64,000 nucleotides of DNA, from assembly GCA_001303025.1 (NCBI GenBank), contig LJNK01000017.1, positions 91,942 to 155,941 of the forward strand, read 5' to 3'. This document shows, one piece after another, positions 1 through 10,775 of the stretch. This stretch comes from Deltaproteobacteria bacterium SG8_13 (GTDB lineage: Bacteria; Desulfobacterota; Desulfobacteria; Desulfobacterales; SG8-13). The notes beneath the pieces were generated by a model. The model was not told the DNA's origin and did no database searches. It saw nothing but the letters and a program-made list of their open reading frames with translations. Numbering within the stretch: the stretch's first letter is position 1; each line of letters opens with the position of its first letter. Made by a program: the position numbers and the translations under genes.

Positions 1-243
1 CTGTTCACCGCGGCCATAGCCTCCCAGGGCGATAAACGCATAAGGGTTCTGACTGATCCCGATCCGGGGACCGACCTCGCTGTTTTCGAATTGCTCCCTG
101 AAATATTCATCCAGGATCCGGGTGTGCTGCGTAAGGAAGCCGGCCACCGCTCCTTTCTGAAAAGAGGCGATCAGATCGTCACGCCTTTTCTGCAGCAGGG
201 CGGCGGCATTTTCATAAAGGTTTTGTCGTCTCTTTACCTGCAC
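1..243 (-). CDS. glnD: [Protein-PII] uridylyltransferase GlnD, N-terminal part (runs off left edge)
   Basis: Reverse-strand translation from GTG at 243 with upstream GGAGAA gives ...NAAALLQKRRDDLIASFQKGAVAGFLTQHTRILDEYFREQF...YAFIALGGYGRGEQ, the GlnD nucleotidyltransferase entry motif; adjacent to glnE. Confidence 0.75.
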   Translation of the reverse strand, partial: MQVKRRQNLYENAAALLQKRRDDLIASFQKGAVAGFLTQHTRILDEYFREQFENSEVGPRIGISQNPYAFIALGGYGRGEQ

Positions 244-452
244 ACCGTTCTCCTCGAATCGATAATTTGACCCACCTTACATTGCAACCTGCGTGCCATC
301 GAGTCATTGTGTTCGAACTGCCTGAATTTACATACACAATAAATATGGCTGCAGGCTGTCCGGAAAACCGGAGGCACTACAAAATTGTCACAAATCGCCC
401 CCAAAAGAAACAATTTTGTATGGGAGTGAAAAAAGCGAAATCGACCGGCTGT

Positions 453-3323
453 CTATGCGGCCGGGAAGAACTCGGACCAGATTCGGGTCACGGCCGCCTG
501 CAGCCGCTGCACACGCTGCAGCGATACCCGGGCAGGCTGCTGCTGCAATCCCAGCCGGTGAGCCATGGCACGGTAGATGAGATAGGCATGCTTGAGTCGG
601 TGGGCACTGATTTCGTTGATCACGCCGGTTTCCAGCAGGGTTTGGATCAGGCGAACATTGTCGGTCCACTCCAGCAGCTGGGGGTGCGCATGGGATGTAA
701 GCAGCACCAGGTATTGGACCAAAAATTCGATATCGACGATTCCGCCAACGGATTGCTTCAGATCAAAAAGATCCGGTTCCGGCTTCAGCAGCTCGCGTCG
801 CATCCGCTGGCGCATTTGAAAGACTTCTTTGCGCAGTTTTTCCTCGTCTCGAGGCACGGCCAGCACTTCTTTGCGAATCTGTCCGAAGTGCTGCATGAGC
901 CGCAAGTCGCCGCCCACAGCCCGGGCGCGTATCAATGCCTGATGTTCCCAGGTCCAGGCCTCGTGGAGCTGATAATCCCGGAATCCTTCGATGTGGCTGA
1001 CCAGGATGCCGGAACTGCCGCTCGGGCGCAGGCGCATGTCGGTATCATATAGTGTGCCGACCCGAGTCGATGCCGTAAGGATATGAATGACCCGCTGTCC
1101 CAGGCGTGCAAAAAACTGGCTGTTTTCAATCGGCCGATCGGTTTCGAAGGTCTGTCCCTCCGCTCCCGCATGAAGAAATACCAGGTCCAGGTCGGAGTCA
1201 TAACCGAGCTCGAGGCCGCCGAGCTTACCGTAGGCGATAACGGCAAATCCCCTGCCGGTGGACCGTTGACCGGACAGCTCACACACCGGAAGTCCGTGTT
1301 TGGCGCTCAGGTATTTCCAGGCCAGATCCAGCACCTCTTTCAGGGCCACCTCGGCGATATCGGACAGGTGATCGCTGACCCGCATCAGCGCCAGTACCTC
1401 GGTGACGTCGGCGGCGGCCACCCGCAAGACGTTGACCTGCTTGAAAACGCGCAATTCCTCCATCTGCAGCTCCAGGTCGTCGGGCAGCCGCTCGAGTCGC
1501 TGCCGGATTTCCTCCTGCAGCGACTGCCGGGATGGAGGCGAGTAGAGGGTGCGTGGATCCAGCAGTTCGTCCAACAGCAAGGGGTGGCGGGACAAAAAGG
1601 TTGCCAGCAGCGAGCTGGCGCTCACCAGGCGGACCAGGTGAACCAGGGAGTTGGTATTTTCCAGCAGCAGCGCCAGGTAGGATACCCGGCCTTCGATGGC
1701 TTTGAGCAGGTCCAGGATACGGTCGAGCGTGGGCACGGGATTTGCGCATTCGCCCGTGGATCGGAGCAGCAGCGGAACCAGCCGGGCGAGTCGATCCCGG
1801 CCCTCCTGACCCATAGACCGCAGGGCCGGATCACTGCGAAAAGATTCGATGAGCGCCAGCGCCTCGCCGGGGTTGTCAAATCCGGCTTCGGCCAGGATTT
1901 TTTCCCGTTGGTCCGGCTCGGATTCACCCAGCCAGAAGTCGGCGGGGATGCGACGATCGGCGTCCTCCGACTCTTCTTCGGCCGATTGCAGCAGCATTGC
2001 GAAGTGGTGGTGGACGATATTGCGGTGCTCCTGCAGCCGGGCCTCGAACGTCTTCTGATCGCTGAAACCCATGGCGTGTGCCAGGCGCAGCCGATCCGGC
2101 CCTTCGTCCGGGACCCTGTGGGTCTGCTGATCGGCAACCTGCTGCAGGCGATTTTCGAGGATACGCAAAAATGTATACGCCTGGCCCAGTTCATAGGATA
2201 CGCTACGCGGGATAACCCCTGCCTGTGCGAGAATCGTCAGCACCTTCAGCAAGCTGCGCTCCTGGAGGGTGGAAACGACTCCGCCGCGGATCAGCTGAAA
2301 AACCTGGGCGAAAAATTCGATCTCCCGAATCCCTCCCCGGCCGAGCTTGATGTCGTTTTCCATCCCCTTGCGGCGAATCTCCAGGTTGATTTTCTGCTTC
2401 ATTTTCCGCAGGGACTCAAAGGCGCCGAAATCGAGATAGCGGCGGTAGACAAAGGGATTGAGCCGATTCAGCAGATCACTGCCGGCGGTTTTGTCACCGG
2501 CGACCACCCGTGCCTTGATCCAGGCATAGCGCTCCCACTCCCTGCCCTGCAGCGCGTAGTATTGTTCCATGGCCTCGAAGTTCATGGCGATCGGGCCGTT
2601 CTCGCCAAACGGACGCAGGCGCATGTCGACCCGAAACACGATTCCGTCGGCAGTTTTGCGGCCGAGCACCTGAAGCAAACGGCGGCTCAGGCGTGAAAAG
2701 TACGCCTCACTGCTGATGTTTTCCTTGTTCCCGGCAGTCATACCGGCTTCCGGGTAGGCGAAAACCAGGTCGATGTCCGAAGAAAAGTTCAGTTCCTTCC
2801 CGCCGAGCTTGCCCATACCGATTACCACCAGCTGCTGCTCGCCGCCGCCCTCCCCCATCGGAGGACCGAAGCGGCTGCGAAGCCATCGGTGAAGCAGCCC
2901 GAGGCTCACGTCGATACACGCATCGGCCAAACGGGTCATATCGTCCATGGTTTCGGCCAGGTCGGCGCGGCCGGAAAGATCCCGCCAGGCGATGCGCACC
3001 ATTTCGCGGCGGCGAAACCGCCGAAGCACAGCGGCCAGCTGCTCTTCGCTTTCAACCTCGTCGGCCTGCTGTTCCAATCGGCGCCGGGCTTCTTCACCGC
3101 TGTATGAACGGGCCAGATCACCGCTTTCAATCAGATCGGCGAGCATCGCCGGTGCCTGAATACAGCTGCGGGAGATGAATTCACTGAAGGGAAACACCTG
3201 TGCGCAGTCTTCTTTGAACTGTTTTTCGTCCGCAAAGGCGATCTGCGCCGATTCGGCCGCATTCTGCAGACTTTGCCACTGCTGGGAAAATGGTTCGGTC
3301 AGTTCGGGCGGGAGAGGCTTCAT
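453..3323 (-). CDS. glnE: Bifunctional [glutamine synthetase] adenylyltransferase/deadenylyltransferase
   Basis: 956 aa with two nucleotidyltransferase modules (GMGKLGGKELNFSSDIDLVF and AYGKLGGLELGYDSDLDLVFLH). Confidence 0.95.
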   Translation of the reverse strand: MKPLPPELTEPFSQQWQSLQNAAESAQIAFADEKQFKEDCAQVFPFSEFISRSCIQAPAMLADLIESGDLARSYSGEEARRRLEQQADEVESEEQLAAVLRRFRRREMVRIAWRDLSGRADLAETMDDMTRLADACIDVSLGLLHRWLRSRFGPPMGEGGGEQQLVVIGMGKLGGKELNFSSDIDLVFAYPEAGMTAGNKENISSEAYFSRLSRRLLQVLGRKTADGIVFRVDMRLRPFGENGPIAMNFEAMEQYYALQGREWERYAWIKARVVAGDKTAGSDLLNRLNPFVYRRYLDFGAFESLRKMKQKINLEIRRKGMENDIKLGRGGIREIEFFAQVFQLIRGGVVSTLQERSLLKVLTILAQAGVIPRSVSYELGQAYTFLRILENRLQQVADQQTHRVPDEGPDRLRLAHAMGFSDQKTFEARLQEHRNIVHHHFAMLLQSAEEESEDADRRIPADFWLGESEPDQREKILAEAGFDNPGEALALIESFRSDPALRSMGQEGRDRLARLVPLLLRSTGECANPVPTLDRILDLLKAIEGRVSYLALLLENTNSLVHLVRLVSASSLLATFLSRHPLLLDELLDPRTLYSPPSRQSLQEEIRQRLERLPDDLELQMEELRVFKQVNVLRVAAADVTEVLALMRVSDHLSDIAEVALKEVLDLAWKYLSAKHGLPVCELSGQRSTGRGFAVIAYGKLGGLELGYDSDLDLVFLHAGAEGQTFETDRPIENSQFFARLGQRVIHILTASTRVGTLYDTDMRLRPSGSSGILVSHIEGFRDYQLHEAWTWEHQALIRARAVGGDLRLMQHFGQIRKEVLAVPRDEEKLRKEVFQMRQRMRRELLKPEPDLFDLKQSVGGIVDIEFLVQYLVLLTSHAHPQLLEWTDNVRLIQTLLETGVINEISAHRLKHAYLIYRAMAHRLGLQQQPARVSLQRVQRLQAAVTRIWSEFFPAA

Positions 3324-3342
3324 GGGATAAGGCCCGCCAGGC

Positions 3343-4137
3343 CTACAGCATGTTGATGCGGCCCTGCCGGATCAGGCTCAGCGCGCCTTGGACCTGTTCG
3401 GGCTGGCTCAATGTAAAAAAGGAATAGCCGAACTTGTCCAGTTCTACCCTGATTCCGGCGGTCTGCTTGAAGGATTCGGGTGTTCCTCGAACCGTTATTC
3501 GAAGGGATTTGTCCTGGGGTTGAATTTTGACGGTCCAGAAAATCTCTGGCGTTTCGTCGAATTTGGCCGCGCGGGGCTCATAGCAGAGCTCTCCGGGGAA
3601 CTCTTTTCTGACCTCGGAAAGCAGTTGTTCCCCCAAAGAGCGCATCTCGGCCGGCAGTTCGCTTAAAAACAGTTTGTCACCGGTGGAAAGCGCGTTGGAC
3701 AGCTCGATTTCAGAGGTGTTTTCGGCTTTCGCAGGTGCGGCGGCGAGCGGCGCCTTCGGACGAAATTCCCGGGATTTGCCCTTTCGTGCCGCCGCCGGTG
3801 CAGCGGCTGCGGTCTTCACCGCTCTTACGGTCTCTCCGCTGAGCAGGATCACCTGGTCGGTGCTGCCGATATTCAACAGCCGGCTGGCATTCGGATCAAA
3901 GGTCAGGCTTTGCGTCTGCAGGTCGTAGTCGAAGGTGGATTCGAGCAGCAGCACGCTGAAGGGCCCCGATGTGGAATTGCACTCCCCCAAGGTGGCGGCT
4001 TCCTCGGGTTTCAATGTCGCCTTCCACAATCCCTGTTCGATACGTTTGGCCCCGTCGATGGTGATCGTTACTTTCAGTCCCATAGTTTGTGTCTCCGGAT
4101 CACTGGCGCTGTAAAAATAGGCTTTCAGGCCGGCCAT
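3343..4137 (-). CDS. Hypothetical protein (start may be internal Met near 4083)
   Basis: 264-aa ORF just downstream of the glnE start on the same strand; Ala/Lys-rich linker between two putative domains. Confidence 0.6.
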   Translation of the reverse strand: MAGLKAYFYSASDPETQTMGLKVTITIDGAKRIEQGLWKATLKPEEAATLGECNSTSGPFSVLLLESTFDYDLQTQSLTFDPNASRLLNIGSTDQVILLSGETVRAVKTAAAAPAAARKGKSREFRPKAPLAAAPAKAENTSEIELSNALSTGDKLFLSELPAEMRSLGEQLLSEVRKEFPGELCYEPRAAKFDETPEIFWTVKIQPQDKSLRITVRGTPESFKQTAGIRVELDKFGYSFFTLSQPEQVQGALSLIRQGRINML

Positions 4138-4643
4138 GGTGCAGCGACGACATGACGACCTGCTGCTATCGGATTTTTCTTATCCCATGTCGGGCCTAAA
4201 ATCAACTGCTCAAGAGGGTTGATCCCATTTTTCACAACGCCGGGGCAACCGGTGCCCGACAGCATTTCCTTACACTTTTGGAAATAAAACGCCCCGAATT
4301 TTACAAAAATGTAAGGTCGGATCGACATGGCCGTGACCCCGGCCGTGTCACCGGGGGACGAATCGATCCGGGCAGCCGGAGGCAAACCGGCCGAACACAA
4401 CCATTTGCCGACCGCAAAAGCGTCGGCAGGTCACACGATACCGCCCCGCTGTCTATTGCCCATCAATGGCACAGCTATTGCTAATACACAAAGGCGGAGG
4501 CCTTCCGGGTCGGCTGGCCCGGGGTCGGACAGACACCCCGGGCGGCAACATTGTTCTGCTGCCGGCTACCCGGCCAAGCCAGGCTGCGGTGCCGCAAGCT
4601 CCTGGATCCGGAGCTTTGAGATCCATCGTAGCGGAAAGGACGC

Positions 4644-5387
4644 ATGAACCCGAGACTGCACTACCTGCAGCATGTTGATTTCGAAGGACCGGGAACTATC
4701 CGCACCTGGGCGGAAGCCGCCGGATGCCGGTTCACCGGAAGCCGTCTGCACCGAAATGATCCCCTGCCTTCCATGGAGAGCTTCGACTGGCTGGTGGTCA
4801 TGGGCGGCCCGATGAATGTTTACGAAGAAACTCAATACCCGTGGCTGGCAAGAGAAAAGGCCTTCATCGGTCGGGCGATCGAACATAAAAAAGTGCTGCT
4901 CGGCATCTGCCTGGGCGCCCAACTGATTGCCGACGCGCTCGGTGCCCGGATATCTGAAAACCGGCACAAAGAAATCGGCTGGTATCCGGTATACCGGATC
5001 CCCGCGCCGGGACAACTGCCGCAGGTATCGGCCCTTGCGGACACCTTCGAAGGTCTGCATTGGCACGCGGACACCTTCGAGCTGCCCGAAGGGGCAGTGC
5101 ACCTGGCGCGAAGCGAGGCTTGCGATAACCAGGCCTTTTTGTTCGGCGACCGCGTCCTGGGGCTTCAATTTCACCTTGAGATGACCGCTGAGGGACTGCA
5201 GCGCCTGGTGCAATTCTGCAGCCGCGACATCACCGGCAACCCGTATGTGCAGTCACCGGAAAAAATGCTGGCAAACCCGCTGCGGTTTCAACGGGCCAAC
5301 CGTATACTGAAAGGGCTATTGGACGGCCTGGCCGCTGCAGATGCGGTCGGTTCCGCAAATTCTATAAACGCGATTCAGCCTGACTAA
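4644..5387 (+). CDS. Class I glutamine amidotransferase-like protein (GMP-synthase-type GATase)
   Basis: Contains WLVVMGGPMNVYEE, LLGICLGAQLIADALGA and LGLQFHLEM motifs. Confidence 0.85.
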   Translation: MNPRLHYLQHVDFEGPGTIRTWAEAAGCRFTGSRLHRNDPLPSMESFDWLVVMGGPMNVYEETQYPWLAREKAFIGRAIEHKKVLLGICLGAQLIADALGARISENRHKEIGWYPVYRIPAPGQLPQVSALADTFEGLHWHADTFELPEGAVHLARSEACDNQAFLFGDRVLGLQFHLEMTAEGLQRLVQFCSRDITGNPYVQSPEKMLANPLRFQRANRILKGLLDGLAAADAVGSANSINAIQPD

Positions 5388-5650
5388 CATATTTCCTTGC
5401 AGGCTAAGCTGTAATTACACTGCCGGCCTCTCGCGGCCCGATTGGCGCCCATCCCGGAAGATAGCGCTTGACAAGAAACGAACGAAAATCTAATAGAAAA
5501 CAGCCGCATCCGGACAAAGCCAAACCGGCACCGACCCTGGATATCGCTCCGGGAATTTGCTGCTGAATGCGTCTGCTTTCCCTTGCCGGGAAACGGCGCC
5601 TTTTTTTTCGCTGTCCGGCGGCTCTGACAACCAGACAGGGTTTACGAAAA

Positions 5651-6055
5651 ATGGGAAAACAGTTCATACCGAAAATTACGGTCTTCCACTGTATTAACGT
5701 GTTCGGCGACGGAGAATTTCTGCTGCCGCCGGAAAAGCAGGATGCAGCGGTCGAATTCATCAAGCTGCCGTGTTCGAGTATGGTCAAGGACGTTTTCCTG
5801 CTGCGGGCATTTGAATCCGGTGCAGACGCCGTGCTGGTCCTGGTTTGCCCCGAGGGCGCCTGCCGCTACGTCGAGGGCAACCTGAGGGCCAAAAAGCGGG
5901 TGGGGTGGGTGAAAAACCTGCTGGATGAAATCGGTCTGGACGGCGGCCGGTTGGCACTGTTCAATGTCGCCGCCGATGACGCGGCAGCGGTCGAGCAGAT
6001 CATCGTTCAGACCCTGTCACAGTTGGCCGATCTGGGACCGAGTCCGGCAGCCTGA
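5651..6055 (+). CDS. Hydrogenase iron-sulfur subunit, MvhD-like
   Basis: KLPCSSMVKDVFLLRAFESGADAVLVLVCPEGACRYVEGN matches the MvhD pattern; directly upstream of metV/metF-like genes. Confidence 0.75.
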   Translation: MGKQFIPKITVFHCINVFGDGEFLLPPEKQDAAVEFIKLPCSSMVKDVFLLRAFESGADAVLVLVCPEGACRYVEGNLRAKKRVGWVKNLLDEIGLDGGRLALFNVAADDAAAVEQIIVQTLSQLADLGPSPAA

Positions 6056-6137
6056 ACCCGCGGGGCGACTCGCCGGAGAAAATCGGTCGGTATCGCATCC
6101 CGCACGGCTCTACAATTTTCGCTAAGGGAGTTGACAT

Positions 6138-6806
6138 ATGATCGTAGGAGAACAGAAATCGATTGCGGAAATCAAAAACATCGTATCCCCTTATAAAAAG
6201 GTTTTGATTCTCGGCTGTGGGACCTGTGTCAAAACCTGTTTTGCCGGAGGTGAGGACGAGGTTGCCGTTCTCGCATCGGCGTTGCGGCTGGCGTTTAAAA
6301 AGGACGGCCGCCGAATCGAGGTGGAAGAGTTCACCGTTGAGCGTCAATGTGAGGATGAATTCGTCCAGGAAAGCGCTGAAGCCATAGCCCGCAACGAATC
6401 GGTGCTGTCTCTGGCCTGCGGCGCAGGCGTGCAGGCCATTGCGCGTCGTTACGAAAAAACGCCGGTGCTGCCGGGTGTGAATACGACCTTTCTCGGCGTT
6501 CTGGAAAAACATGGCCTTTTCACCGAAGAGTGTTCGGGGTGCGGGGATTGCCAGCTCGCCGTGTTCGGGGCGGTCTGCCCGTTCACCCGATGTGCCAAAA
6601 AGCTTCTCAACGGCCCCTGCGGCGGAAGCCAGGAAGGAAAGTGCGAAGTCGATCCGGATACCGAATGCGCATGGAGCCTTATTATCTATCGACTGAAGCT
6701 GCTGGGCCAACTTGACAACCTGAGAGCCTACGTTCCGCCGAAGAACTGGTGTGCAAGCGGCGCATGCGGTCCGCGGAAACTCATCAGAGAGGATCACGTT
6801 CTATGA
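6138..6806 (+). CDS. Methylenetetrahydrofolate reductase C-terminal-domain protein (MetV-like, zinc/FeS cysteines)
   Basis: CGTCVKTC, ECSGCGDCQL..CPFTRCAKKLLNGPCGGSQEGKCEVD motifs. Confidence 0.85.
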   Translation: MIVGEQKSIAEIKNIVSPYKKVLILGCGTCVKTCFAGGEDEVAVLASALRLAFKKDGRRIEVEEFTVERQCEDEFVQESAEAIARNESVLSLACGAGVQAIARRYEKTPVLPGVNTTFLGVLEKHGLFTEECSGCGDCQLAVFGAVCPFTRCAKKLLNGPCGGSQEGKCEVDPDTECAWSLIIYRLKLLGQLDNLRAYVPPKNWCASGACGPRKLIREDHVL

Positions 6807-7738
6807 AAAGCAATTCTACCGGCAGACTGGAAAAGATCTTGACCGGCGGAGGTTTTGCGGTCACCGCCGAATGCGGGCCGCCCCGTGGTGCCGATGCAGA
6901 GGTGGTCCGCAAAAAAGCGGAAGCGCTCAAAGGCTGCGTGGACGCAGTGAACGTCACCGACAACCAGACCGCCATCGTCAGAATGTCGAGCATTGCCGCC
7001 AGCACCCACCTGCTGGCAATGGGGCTGGAACCGGTTATGCAGATGGTGACCCGGGACCGCAACCGCATTGCCCTGCAGTCAGACATCCTGGGAGCCTGGT
7101 CCCTGGGAATTCGGAACATCCTGTGCCTTTCCGGAGATCACCAGACCTTCGGCAGCCACCCCGAAGCGCTGAACGTGTTTGACATCGACTCGATGAACCT
7201 GCTGCGGATGGTTTTGGAAATGCGCGAGGACGGCAAGGACATGAGCGGTTTCGAACTGAAAACACCGCCGCGCATGTTCATCGGCGCCGCCGCCAACCCG
7301 TTTGCCGACCCGTTCGAATATCGCGTGATCCGCCTGGCGAAAAAAATCGATGCCGGCGCGGATTTTATCCAGACCCAGTGTGTCTACAACATGGACCGCT
7401 TCAGGGATTGGATTCATATGGCCCGGGAGGAGGGCCTGACCGAAAAAGTTCACATTATGGCCGGAGTGACGCCGCTGAAATCAGAAGGTATGGCCCGGTA
7501 CATGGCAAAGCGGGTGGCGGGAATGGACGTTCCCGAACCGCTCATCAAACGGATGGGGGCAGTGCCGAAAAGCAAGGCTTCCGAAGAAGGTGTGACCATC
7601 TGCCTGGAAACCATTGCCCAGCTGCGCGAGATCAAAGGTGTGCACGGCATTCATATCATGGCCATCGAATGGGAAGAGATCGTCGGCGAAATCGTCGAAT
7701 CCGCCGGCCTGCTTCCCCGACCACAGCCAGAATCATAA
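6803..7738 (+). CDS. Methylenetetrahydrofolate reductase (MetF-like)
   Basis: ECGPPRGAD, DNQTAIVRMSS, QMVTRDRNRIALQSD, NILCLSGDH, ADFIQTQCVYN motifs; overlaps the preceding ORF by 4 bp. Confidence 0.85.
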   Translation: MKSNSTGRLEKILTGGGFAVTAECGPPRGADAEVVRKKAEALKGCVDAVNVTDNQTAIVRMSSIAASTHLLAMGLEPVMQMVTRDRNRIALQSDILGAWSLGIRNILCLSGDHQTFGSHPEALNVFDIDSMNLLRMVLEMREDGKDMSGFELKTPPRMFIGAAANPFADPFEYRVIRLAKKIDAGADFIQTQCVYNMDRFRDWIHMAREEGLTEKVHIMAGVTPLKSEGMARYMAKRVAGMDVPEPLIKRMGAVPKSKASEEGVTICLETIAQLREIKGVHGIHIMAIEWEEIVGEIVESAGLLPRPQPES

Positions 7739-7755
7739 GGAGTCAGGGTCGAATT

Positions 7756-9174
7756 ATGCCCAAAAAGTTTCACATACACACCAGGGAAACCGCACCCCGG
7801 TTTCACCCCGTCGGCAAATACGCCACGGTGGAGTTCAGGGAGAATTGCGCCGGCAGCTGCCGAATGTGCGTGAAGAAAAAATGTGTCTACAATATCTTCA
7901 CCGAAAATGTTCTGCACATGAGCGCCATGCAGGAGCCCGAATACCTGTACACCTGCATGAGCTGTTTTCGGTGTATCCAGGAGTGCACCAAGGGTATTTT
8001 TTCGCGAACGATCAACCCCGACTACCGCTCGCTCGGTGACGATTACTGGCGTTCGGACATCCTGCACCGGCTCTGGTACCAGGCGCACATGGGGAAAATC
8101 CCGGTATCCGGTGCCGGCTACCGCGGCCCGTTCGTCGCCACCGGCTTCGATTCCATGTGGACCGACATGTCCGAAATCGTTCGTCCCACGCGCGATGGCA
8201 TACACGGTCGGGAATACATCAACACCTGCTTCGAGCTTTCCAGGCGGGTCCCCACCTTGAAATTCAACGAAGACATGTCCCTGGCCTCGTCCGTGCCGTC
8301 GATTCTGGAGGTCCCGATCCCCCTGCTGTTTCAACCGCCGGCGGACCTGATCGCAACTGACTCCGTTCTGCTGGCGGCGGCCAAGGCCGCACAGACGATC
8401 GGTACGCTGATGTTTATCGACGCCGGGGACTACACCGAGGCACTGGCCCCGTATGCGCAGCACCTGATCCCACGGCTGACGGTTGATAACTACAAAGACC
8501 ATCGGGCCTTGACAGGTCAAAGCCCGGCCGTGGAGCTGGCCGACGCACCCGGGGTGGAAAACGTTCTCGCCGATCTGCGCGGGCGGCACCCGGAAAAAAC
8601 CCTTCTGGTGGGCATGCCGGTAGACGCCCGGGCCGCAGACCGGTCCCTTGCACTGGCGCAGGCCGACGTGGACAGCCTTCATTTTACTGCGGACAATCAC
8701 GGTAAAGAAGTGGGCAGCGACAACCCGCGGTTTTTAAAAGAGATGATTCGCGAAATTCATCTCAAGCTGGTGGAGCAGTCGCTGCGCCAGAAGATCAACC
8801 TGGTTTTTGCCGGCGGTATCGCCATGGCCGAGCACGTGGCCAAGGCAGTGATCTGCGGCGCGGACGGCGTGGCGATCGACACCATTCTGCTGGTCGCGCT
8901 GGAGTGCCGGCTGTGCTACCGCTGCACCAAGGGACTTTCCTGCCCGGTCGCCCTGGATGAAGAATTTGACACCGATTGGGCCGCCCAGCGGATCGTTAAC
9001 CTGGTCGGCGCCTGGCACAGCCAGCTGATAGAGGTCATGGGCGCCATGGGCATTCGGGAAGTCAGGCGGCTGCGCGGCGAGGTGGGCCGGTCCATGTGGT
9101 TTGAAGATCTCGAACGGGAACACTTCGGCCCGATTTTCGGTGAGAGAAAGGTAGCTGGATTGGGAGTATCATGA
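7756..9174 (+). CDS. Glutamate-synthase-like FMN-domain protein (paralog 1)
   Basis: Cys-rich N terminus and C-terminal synthase-type barrel with VFAGGIAMAEHVAKAVICGADGVAIDT...CRLCYRCTKG. Confidence 0.75.
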   Translation: MPKKFHIHTRETAPRFHPVGKYATVEFRENCAGSCRMCVKKKCVYNIFTENVLHMSAMQEPEYLYTCMSCFRCIQECTKGIFSRTINPDYRSLGDDYWRSDILHRLWYQAHMGKIPVSGAGYRGPFVATGFDSMWTDMSEIVRPTRDGIHGREYINTCFELSRRVPTLKFNEDMSLASSVPSILEVPIPLLFQPPADLIATDSVLLAAAKAAQTIGTLMFIDAGDYTEALAPYAQHLIPRLTVDNYKDHRALTGQSPAVELADAPGVENVLADLRGRHPEKTLLVGMPVDARAADRSLALAQADVDSLHFTADNHGKEVGSDNPRFLKEMIREIHLKLVEQSLRQKINLVFAGGIAMAEHVAKAVICGADGVAIDTILLVALECRLCYRCTKGLSCPVALDEEFDTDWAAQRIVNLVGAWHSQLIEVMGAMGIREVRRLRGEVGRSMWFEDLEREHFGPIFGERKVAGLGVS

Positions 9175-10721
9175 GCAAAGAGAACAAGAGACGGAAACTG
9201 CCGGAAACCAGACTCGCTCCCTCGCGGTTTCGCAACACGATCGGAAAATACACCATCAAAAGAAGCTCGAGCTGCACTTCCTGCGGCCTGTGCGCAGAGC
9301 TCTGCCCTTACGGGGTTCACCCCCGCTATAAAAATTTCGGGCGGCCCCTGCGCCCCGTAGAGCACAAGTGCATCGGCTTTGCGTGCCGCAGCAACGACTA
9401 TTATTGCATAGACCGCTGTCCGGAACAGGCCCTGACCCTGCGCTTGAATCCGGTCCTGGAAACACTGGGGGATTACCGCTGGACCGCCGAGATGCTGCTC
9501 GCCCACTGGGAGATGGCCGAAACCGGACAGCTTCCGGTCGTCGGCCTGGAGTACGATCTGGGCAATTCGGGCGGCGGCTTCGACAAGATCCGCTTCCAGC
9601 ATCCGCAGCCGGACGCCTACCTGGACATCGACGATGCGGATATCGACATGAGCATCGAACTCAACAAGCGCGGAGACGGACGCCCGCGGCGATCGATCTC
9701 GATTCCCTGCTACGGTGGCGGCATGTCTTACGGTTCGATGGCCCTGTCGGCGCTGGTGGGAAGAGCCAAGGCGGCCAAAGCCCTTGACACCCTCACGTGC
9801 ACCGGTGAGGGGGGGTATCCCCAGGAATTCGTCCCCTATGCCGATTATGTCATCACCCAGGTGGCCACCGGACTGTTCGGCGTTCGGGAGGAAACCATTT
9901 TGTATACACCGGTGGTGGAGTTCAAATACGCCCAGGGCGCCAAGCCGGGCCTGGGAGGCCACCTGCTTGGGGACAAGGTCACCCCGGAAGTCGCCGCCAT
10001 GCGCGAAACGGTGGTCGGCAGCTCCCTTTTTTCGCCGTTTCCCTTCCACAGCGTCTATTCGGTGGAAGATCACAAGAAGCACGTTGACTGGGTGAAGGAA
10101 ATCAACCCGGATGTCCTGGTTTCGGTAAAAGTCTCCACTCCCACCGACGTCGACATGGTAGCGGTGGGCAGCTACTACGCCGGAGCCCACATCGTGCACA
10201 TTGACGGCAGTTACGGCGGTACCGGTGCCGCTCCGGACATCGCAAAGAAAAACATCGCCATGCCCATTGAGTATGCGATCCCCAAGGTCCATCAGTTTCT
10301 CAAAGAGGAGGGGGTTCGGGACGAAATCTGCCTGATTGCCAGCGGCGGCATCCGCAATGCAATGGACGTGGCCAAGGCGATCGCACTGGGCGCCGACGGT
10401 GCCGTGATCGGTACGGCGGAAATCGTCGCACTGGAGTGCGTGCGCTGCGGAAACTGCGAAAGCGGCCGGGGATGCGCCCGGGGAATCGCGTCCACGGACG
10501 AAGAGCTCGGACACATGATTTCCGAAGATTATGCCGCGCAGCGCATCGTCAACATGTACATGGCCTGGCGCAAACAGTGGTGCGCACTGCTTCGCGAGCT
10601 TGGAATGCGAAGCATCAAAGAACTGGTGGGCAGATCGGATTTGCTGGTGCATCTCGACTACCTGGAGGAAACCGAGCGCGCCGGGTACAAACCGGCGCCA
10701 CAGCAGCATGTAATCATCTAA
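9171..10721 (+). CDS. Glutamate synthase, FMN-binding (central) domain protein (paralog 2)
   Basis: 4Fe-4S motif CTSCGLCAELCPYGV, GAKPGLGGHLLGDKVTPEVA, GGTGAAP, IASGGIRNAMDVAKAIALGADGAVIGT. Confidence 0.88.
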   Translation: MSKENKRRKLPETRLAPSRFRNTIGKYTIKRSSSCTSCGLCAELCPYGVHPRYKNFGRPLRPVEHKCIGFACRSNDYYCIDRCPEQALTLRLNPVLETLGDYRWTAEMLLAHWEMAETGQLPVVGLEYDLGNSGGGFDKIRFQHPQPDAYLDIDDADIDMSIELNKRGDGRPRRSISIPCYGGGMSYGSMALSALVGRAKAAKALDTLTCTGEGGYPQEFVPYADYVITQVATGLFGVREETILYTPVVEFKYAQGAKPGLGGHLLGDKVTPEVAAMRETVVGSSLFSPFPFHSVYSVEDHKKHVDWVKEINPDVLVSVKVSTPTDVDMVAVGSYYAGAHIVHIDGSYGGTGAAPDIAKKNIAMPIEYAIPKVHQFLKEEGVRDEICLIASGGIRNAMDVAKAIALGADGAVIGTAEIVALECVRCGNCESGRGCARGIASTDEELGHMISEDYAAQRIVNMYMAWRKQWCALLRELGMRSIKELVGRSDLLVHLDYLEETERAGYKPAPQQHVII

Positions 10722-10775
10722 CGTTTGTTATTTTGACAGAAGCTGATTTCGGCAAGTAAAAGGAAACCCTCTGGC

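Noticed and set aside
1083-2696. 537-aa plus-strand ORF antisense to glnE
   Set aside because: Low-complexity, Gln/Arg-rich reading opposite a clearly conserved gene; typical GC-rich antisense artefact.
8916-10709. 597-aa minus-strand ORF opposite the glutamate synthase gene
   Set aside because: Antisense shadow of a conserved coding region; no recognisable domain. Same for 14542-15759 and 18068-19585.
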